This document shows, in pieces, positions 59,903-64,000 of a stretch of 64,000 nucleotides of DNA. The stretch spans positions 434,001 to 498,000 of the forward strand of contig NZ_CP065377.1 in NCBI RefSeq assembly GCF_019967995.1. The letters run 5' to 3'. The stretch's first letter is position 1. Each line of letters begins with the position of its first letter. This DNA is from Faecalibacterium prausnitzii. GTDB lineage: Bacteria; Bacillota; Clostridia; Oscillospirales; Ruminococcaceae. The notes under the pieces were generated by a model. That model did no database searches. It was not told the DNA's origin and saw only the letters and a list, made by a program, of their open reading frames with translations. Both the position numbers and the translations under genes were made by a program.

Positions 59903-60724
59903 TCAGCCGCGGCTGCTCTTGCGGTATTGCAATGGGCCGACGCCCATCATCTCCCGGAAGACCCGGCGGAAGTGAGCCGCCGAGGCAAAGCCGGTCTGCT
60001 CGGCCACTGCGCTGATGTTCAGGTCGGTGGTCTCCAGCAGATGCTGCGCGGCCTCGATGCGGCGGCCATTGATGTAGTCCACGATGGACTGCCCCGTCAC
60101 CCGCCGGAACAGACGGCTGAGGTAGTAGGGCGACAGATAGAACCGCGCCGCTACATCGGTGAGGGAGAATTTCTGCTGATAGTTCGCGGCGAGGTAGGCG
60201 CAGATCTGCTCCACGGTCTCGTTCCGGGGGCGGGCGGTCTGCCGCTCGGCTCTGCATTCCTGGTCCACATAATGCAGCAGCAGCGAAAGGTAGATGATGC
60301 TGGGGCAGTCCGGTTCCCCGGCGGCGCTCCGCATCAGGTTCAGCAGGGTGCGCAGGCGGCTGGCCCACTGCACCGGGCCGTACAGCAGGATCGGGTCGTC
60401 CGGCTCGAACAGCGGGCTGAAATCCCGCTGCATCACGCTCTTCAGCTCGGTCAGCACCGCCGCCGGGAAGCGGCAGCCGATCAGCTCCGGGGCCAGATGC
60501 CCCGCCTGCTGAAACACGCCGCCCCCCGGCCCCAGCAGCAGTACGCAGCCGGGGTTGACCAGCAGCGAAGCATCTCCCCGCCGGAACGTGCAGCTGCCGC
60601 CGGTCACCACCAGGATGCGGCAGGTCTCCTCATCCTCCTGCAGGCGGTACTCGCTCTCGGTCATCCGCAGCTGGAGCGCCAGCGTCTTTGCATTCAGTTT
60701 ATCGCGTTCCGCTCGCATTGGCAT
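59903..60724 (-). CDS. AraC-family transcriptional regulator, cupin-sensor type
   Basis: A 273-residue regulator with an N-terminal cupin-like sugar-sensing domain (about 20-110; LVNPGCVLLLGPGGG is typical) and two C-terminal helix-turn-helix units (about 170-270): FSLTDVAARFYLSPYYLSRL and NISAVAEQTGFASAAHFRRV. It is divergent from the GH28/GH105 operon and beside the oligosaccharide ABC operon, so it probably regulates one or both. ATG 60724 has GGGGGA six bases upstream. Confidence 0.9.
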   Translation of the reverse strand: MPMRAERDKLNAKTLALQLRMTESEYRLQEDEETCRILVVTGGSCTFRRGDASLLVNPGCVLLLGPGGGVFQQAGHLAPELIGCRFPAAVLTELKSVMQRDFSPLFEPDDPILLYGPVQWASRLRTLLNLMRSAAGEPDCPSIIYLSLLLHYVDQECRAERQTARPRNETVEQICAYLAANYQQKFSLTDVAARFYLSPYYLSRLFRRVTGQSIVDYINGRRIEAAQHLLETTDLNISAVAEQTGFASAAHFRRVFREMMGVGPLQYRKSSRG

Positions 60725-60810
60725 AATGGATCCCCCGCTTTTTTCGTTTTCTCCAGTGTATCACGTCCGCCCCGCGCGGGCAAGCCGAAACCCCAAGGAG
60801 GTTTTGTTTT

Positions 60811-62367
60811 ATGAAACTGTCACTCATCCGCTCCATGACCCGCAGCGCTGTTTTCGAGCTGGAAAACGGCCGGTGCTTCCGTCCGGCCCACCCCTTCCGG
60901 GTGCTGCTGAACGGCGAACCGGTCCGGGAGGCCCAGGACACCAACGTGTTCTCCCTCTTCTCCCTGACCCCGGCCACCGACTACACCGTCACCGTTGAGT
61001 CGGAGGGCGAGACCCTGACCGCGAACTTCCGCACCCAGGACGAGAGCTTCTTTGTGGATGCGTCCCGTTACGGTCTGGTGGCGGACGGCGAGACCGACAA
61101 CACCGGCAAGCTGCAGGCGGCCCTTTCCACCTGCCCCAAGGGCGGCACCGTCTATGTTCCGGCCGGCCGTTACCGCACCGCCAGCCTGTTCCTGAAGAGC
61201 TGCACGACCCTGTATCTGGAAAAGGGTGCTGTGCTGCTGGGCGACAATGACCGCACCCATTACCCCATCCTGCCCGGCGTCCTGCCCAGCGAGAACGAGG
61301 TGGATGAATACTACCTGACCGGCTGGGAGGGCAACCCCCTGAGCAGCTTTGCGGGCCTGCTGAACATCACCCAGGTGCACGACGTCGTCGTCACCGGCGA
61401 GGGCACCCTGGACTGCGACGCCCAGAACGGCGACTGGTGGATCGACCCGAAGGTCAAGCGGATCGCATGGCGTCCCCGCGCGGTCGCCATGGTGGACAGC
61501 GACAACATCTGCCTGCACGGCATCACGGTGCAGAACAGCTACTCCTGGACCATCCACCCCATCTTCGTCAAGCATCTGGATCTGCTGAACTTCAACATCA
61601 ACAACCCCTACAACGCCCCCAACACCGACGGCATTGACCCCGAAAGCTGCGAGGATACCCGCATCATCGGCGTGAACATCCATGTCGGCGACGACTGCAT
61701 CGCCATGAAGGCCAGCAAGGTCTTCCTGGGCATGAAGCTGAAGAAGAGCTGCGAGCACACCGTCATCCGCAACTGCCTGCTGGACAAGGGCCACGGCGGC
61801 ATCGTCATCGGCAGCGAGATGAGCGGCGGCGTCAAGGACATGGTGGTCACCCAGTGCCTCATGGACCACACCGACCGCGGCCTCCGCGTCAAGACCCGCC
61901 GCGGCCGCGGCAACACGGCCGTCATCGACGGGCTGGTCTTCCGCAATGTGGAGATGCGGGGCGTCAAGGCACCCTTCGTCATCAACATGTTCTACTTCTG
62001 CGACCCGGACGGCCACGGCCCCTACGTCCAGTGCCGCGACGCGATGCCGGTGGATGAGTACACCCCCAGACTCGGCACCCTGACCATGGAGAACATCGTG
62101 GCCACCGACGCCCAGTTCGCGGGCTGCTACTTCGACGGCCTGCCGGAGCAGCCCATCGAGCGCGTCTCGATGAAGAACGTGAGCATCACCTTTGACCCCA
62201 ACGCCGAGGCCGGGCAGGCTGCCATGGCCGACAACCGCCCCCATGTCAAAAAGCTGGCCATCTACGCCGAAAACGTCAAGGAGATCGACCTGCACAATGT
62301 CAAGATCGAGGGCTACGAGGGCGAGCGCCTGCACTTTGCCAACGTCGGTCATTTTGAGGAGGACTGA
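60811..62367 (+). CDS. GH28 polygalacturonase-type glycoside hydrolase
   Basis: A 518-residue pectin-active hydrolase. A small beta-sandwich (about 5-75) precedes a right-handed parallel beta-helix. The catalytic motifs are all present: NTDG at 271-274 with Asp273, GDDC at 293-296 with Asp294 and Asp295, GHGG at 327-330, and RVK at 359-361. No signal peptide is present, so it likely acts inside the cell on imported oligogalacturonides, probably from the end of the chain. AAGGAGG precedes the ATG. GH105 follows three bases downstream. Confidence 0.92.
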   Translation: MKLSLIRSMTRSAVFELENGRCFRPAHPFRVLLNGEPVREAQDTNVFSLFSLTPATDYTVTVESEGETLTANFRTQDESFFVDASRYGLVADGETDNTGKLQAALSTCPKGGTVYVPAGRYRTASLFLKSCTTLYLEKGAVLLGDNDRTHYPILPGVLPSENEVDEYYLTGWEGNPLSSFAGLLNITQVHDVVVTGEGTLDCDAQNGDWWIDPKVKRIAWRPRAVAMVDSDNICLHGITVQNSYSWTIHPIFVKHLDLLNFNINNPYNAPNTDGIDPESCEDTRIIGVNIHVGDDCIAMKASKVFLGMKLKKSCEHTVIRNCLLDKGHGGIVIGSEMSGGVKDMVVTQCLMDHTDRGLRVKTRRGRGNTAVIDGLVFRNVEMRGVKAPFVINMFYFCDPDGHGPYVQCRDAMPVDEYTPRLGTLTMENIVATDAQFAGCYFDGLPEQPIERVSMKNVSITFDPNAEAGQAAMADNRPHVKKLAIYAENVKEIDLHNVKIEGYEGERLHFANVGHFEED

Positions 62368-62370
62368 ACC

Positions 62371-63513
62371 ATGACCCATGAAGAGATCCTGTCCATGCTG
62401 GGCGACTACGTGGACTACCTGATCGCCAATTCCAGCGCCGAAGCCCCGATGTGGAACATCGAGAAAGTCCGCAGCGGCAAGCCCAACAAGTGGAACTACA
62501 TCGACGGCTGCATGATCACGGCCTGCCTGAGTCTCTACCACACCACCGGCGACAAGAAGTATCTGGACTTCTCCAAGCAGTTCATCGACTATTTCGTCCA
62601 GCCGGACGGCTCTATCCAGACCTATGACCCCAAAGAATACAACCTCGACAACGTGAACCAGGGCAAAAACCTGTTTGTTCTGTACGATCTTTACGGCGAG
62701 GAAAAATACCGCAAGGCCATCGACCTCATCCGGAGCCAGCTGGAGACCCAGCCCCGCACCAAAGAGGGCAACTTCTGGCACAAGGACATCTACCCCTGGC
62801 AGGTCTGGCTGGACGGCACCTACATGGCCCAGCCCTTCTACATGGAGTACGAGACCCGCTTCAACAAGATGCAGGGCTGCATCGACAGCTACAAGCAGTT
62901 CATGAACATCCGCAGGCACATGCGCGACCCGAAGACGGGTCTGTACTACCACGGCTACGATGAGAGCCGCGCGATGTACTGGGCCGACCCGGAGACCGGC
63001 TGCAGCCCCAACTTCTGGCTGCGGGCCATGGGCTGGTTCATGGTGGCCATGGTGGATGTGCTGGAGCGGATGGACGAGCAGCTGTACAACGAGTACCGCG
63101 GCATCCAGGCCATGCTGAAGCAGACCATCGAGGACGTACACAAGTTCCAGGATGAGGAGACCGGCATGTTCTGGCAGGTCATGGACCACCCCGGCGTCGA
63201 GGGCAACTATCTGGAGACCAGCGGCACAGCCCTGTTCGCCTACGCGGTGCTCAAGGGCGTCCGTCTGGGCCTGCTGCCCAAGCGGATGGCTGCCTGGGCC
63301 GAGAAGGCCTTTTACGGCACCTGCGACAAGTACCTGTCCAGGAATCCGGACGGCAGCCTGCAGCTGGACGGCATCTGCCTGGTGGCCGGTCTCGGCGGCA
63401 AAGACCACCGCGACGGCTCCCTCGCTTACTACTTCAGTGAGCCTGTCGTCTGCAACGATGCCAAGGGCGTCGGCCCGCTCGTGCTGGCCTACACCGAAAT
63501 GATCGCCCGCTGA
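62371..63513 (+). CDS. GH105 unsaturated rhamnogalacturonyl/galacturonyl hydrolase
   Basis: A 380-residue alpha/alpha-barrel enzyme of the YteR/YesR type, removing the unsaturated uronic acid left at the non-reducing end by pectate or rhamnogalacturonan lyases. The catalytic aspartate is Asp148 in WQVWLDGTYMA; NFWLRAMGWFMVAMVDVLE and the C-terminal AYYFSEPVVCNDAKGVGP are conserved. There is no signal peptide. It is translationally coupled to the GH28 gene (three-base gap), indicating joint intracellular pectin breakdown. Confidence 0.92.
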   Translation: MTHEEILSMLGDYVDYLIANSSAEAPMWNIEKVRSGKPNKWNYIDGCMITACLSLYHTTGDKKYLDFSKQFIDYFVQPDGSIQTYDPKEYNLDNVNQGKNLFVLYDLYGEEKYRKAIDLIRSQLETQPRTKEGNFWHKDIYPWQVWLDGTYMAQPFYMEYETRFNKMQGCIDSYKQFMNIRRHMRDPKTGLYYHGYDESRAMYWADPETGCSPNFWLRAMGWFMVAMVDVLERMDEQLYNEYRGIQAMLKQTIEDVHKFQDEETGMFWQVMDHPGVEGNYLETSGTALFAYAVLKGVRLGLLPKRMAAWAEKAFYGTCDKYLSRNPDGSLQLDGICLVAGLGGKDHRDGSLAYYFSEPVVCNDAKGVGPLVLAYTEMIAR

Positions 63514-63538
63514 GCACACGAACCAAATAGAAACTGCA

Positions 63539-63574
63539 TTGGGGCCGGGAGCTTTTCCCGGCCCCAACGTGTTT
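63539..63574 (+). terminator. Terminator after GH105
   Basis: TTGGGGCCGGG (63539-63549) pairs with CCCGGCCCCAA (63557-63567), followed by CGTGTTTT. Confidence 0.8.
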
Positions 63575-63583
63575 TCCGGGCGC

Positions 63584-63615
63584 AAAAAAGAGGAACTGCA
63601 CGGAGCAGTTCCTCT
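63584..63615 (-). terminator. Terminator of ilvD
   Basis: On the minus strand AGAGGAACTGC (63615-63605) pairs with 63599-63589, followed by a T6 run. Confidence 0.88.
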
Positions 63616-63628
63616 GAAAAAAGGCTGT

Positions 63629-64000
63629 TTACTTGAGCACCGCACCGAGGTTTGCACTCGTGACCATGCGGGCATAGCGGCTGAGCCAGCCGGTATTGAT
63701 GTTGGGTTCGGGTGCGACATACCGGGCCTTGCGCTCGGCCAGAACGTCGTCGGAGACCTCCAGCGTGATGCTGGCATTGGGGATATCAATGTGGATGGTG
63801 TCGCCCTCCTCGATGAGGCCGATGGGGCCGCCGGAAGCAGCTTCGGGGCTGACATGGCCGATGGCGGCACCGCGGGAAGCGCCGGAGAAGCGGCCGTCGG
63901 TGATGAGGGCGACGGTCTTGTCCAGCTTCATGCCGGCCAGTGCAGAGGTCGGGTTCAGCATCTCACGCATACCGGGGCCGCCCTTGGGGCCTTCGTAGCG
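63629..64000 (-). CDS. ilvD: Dihydroxy-acid dehydratase, C-terminal fragment at window edge
   Basis: The last 123 codons of IlvD, which makes 2-keto acids for valine and isoleucine synthesis. The C-terminal block is diagnostic: [34 protein letters not shown] with the active-site serine, and [18 protein letters not shown]. The frame continues past the window edge; nothing suggests truncation in the genome. Confidence 0.95.
   Translation of the reverse strand, partial: RYEGPKGGPGMREMLNPTSALAGMKLDKTVALITDGRFSGASRGAAIGHVSPEAASGGPIGLIEEGDTIHIDIPNASITLEVSDDVLAERKARYVAPEPNINTGWLSRYARMVTSANLGAVLK

Noticed and set aside
60820..63870. A minus-strand frame of about 1,000 codons
   Set aside because: Antisense to GH28 and GH105; a codon-composition shadow with no ribosome site or recognisable motif.

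Overview
The window looks like chromosome from a high-GC gut Clostridium of the Faecalibacterium/Ruminococcaceae type. This is inferred from the GC-rich coding sequence with Firmicute-type genes, strong AGGAGG ribosome binding sites, serine/alanine-rich linkers on lipoprotein binding proteins, and a carbohydrate repertoire centred on uronic acids. No plasmid, phage, insertion sequence or CRISPR array is visible. A family of about 120-140 bp palindromic intergenic repeats recurs five times.

Layout. 0.2-4.1 kb: uxuB/uxuA hexuronate catabolism and a ROK sugar kinase. 4.2-6.4 kb: glnS and an FMN-binding protein. 6.6-11.6 kb: an operon of leucine-rich-repeat protein, VWA/DUF2201 protein, MoxR ATPase and AEC permease. 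11.8-15.1 kb: initiator tRNA, an ECF sigma factor overlapping a DUF4349 membrane protein, an unknown gene, and bioY under an apparent BirA operator. 15.3-25 kb: two MATE pumps, an HD-GYP/GGDEF pair, a LysR regulator divergent from paired CHR transporters, and lrgAB. 25-29.4 kb: HAD hydrolase, DnaQ-like exonuclease, VTT membrane protein, argF with an ARG box, and dCMP deaminase. 29.5-38.9 kb: uidA divergent from a GPH symporter, an AraC regulator and an mglBAC-type sugar ABC operon. 39-42 kb: a coiled-coil membrane protein, a DUF4430 lipoprotein with an S-component-like permease, an unlisted 34-residue hydrophobic peptide, and eno. 42.4-47.2 kb: livKHMGF. 47.2-56 kb: a ComEC-like lipoprotein hydrolase, YgiQ radical SAM protein, FtsK/SpoIIIE, a TepA-like protease, rex and tdk. 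56.4-63.5 kb: an oligosaccharide ABC transporter, AraC regulator, GH28 and GH105. The right edge holds the C-terminus of ilvD.

How it works together. UidA releases glucuronate, and the GPH symporter probably imports glucuronides. The ABC transporter at 56-60 kb with cytoplasmic GH28 and GH105 fits uptake and intracellular breakdown of pectic oligosaccharides. UxuB and UxuA move hexuronates toward 2-keto-3-deoxygluconate. A perfect palindrome, TGATATATCA, occurs exactly three times (one at the AraC promoter, two upstream of the pectin-type ABC operon) with near matches at the uxu promoter and before the GPH symporter, suggesting a shared uronate regulon. All three substrate-binding lipoproteins carry twin-arginine signal peptides, and each is followed by a hairpin before its permease/ATPase genes. 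The remaining genes are mostly housekeeping.
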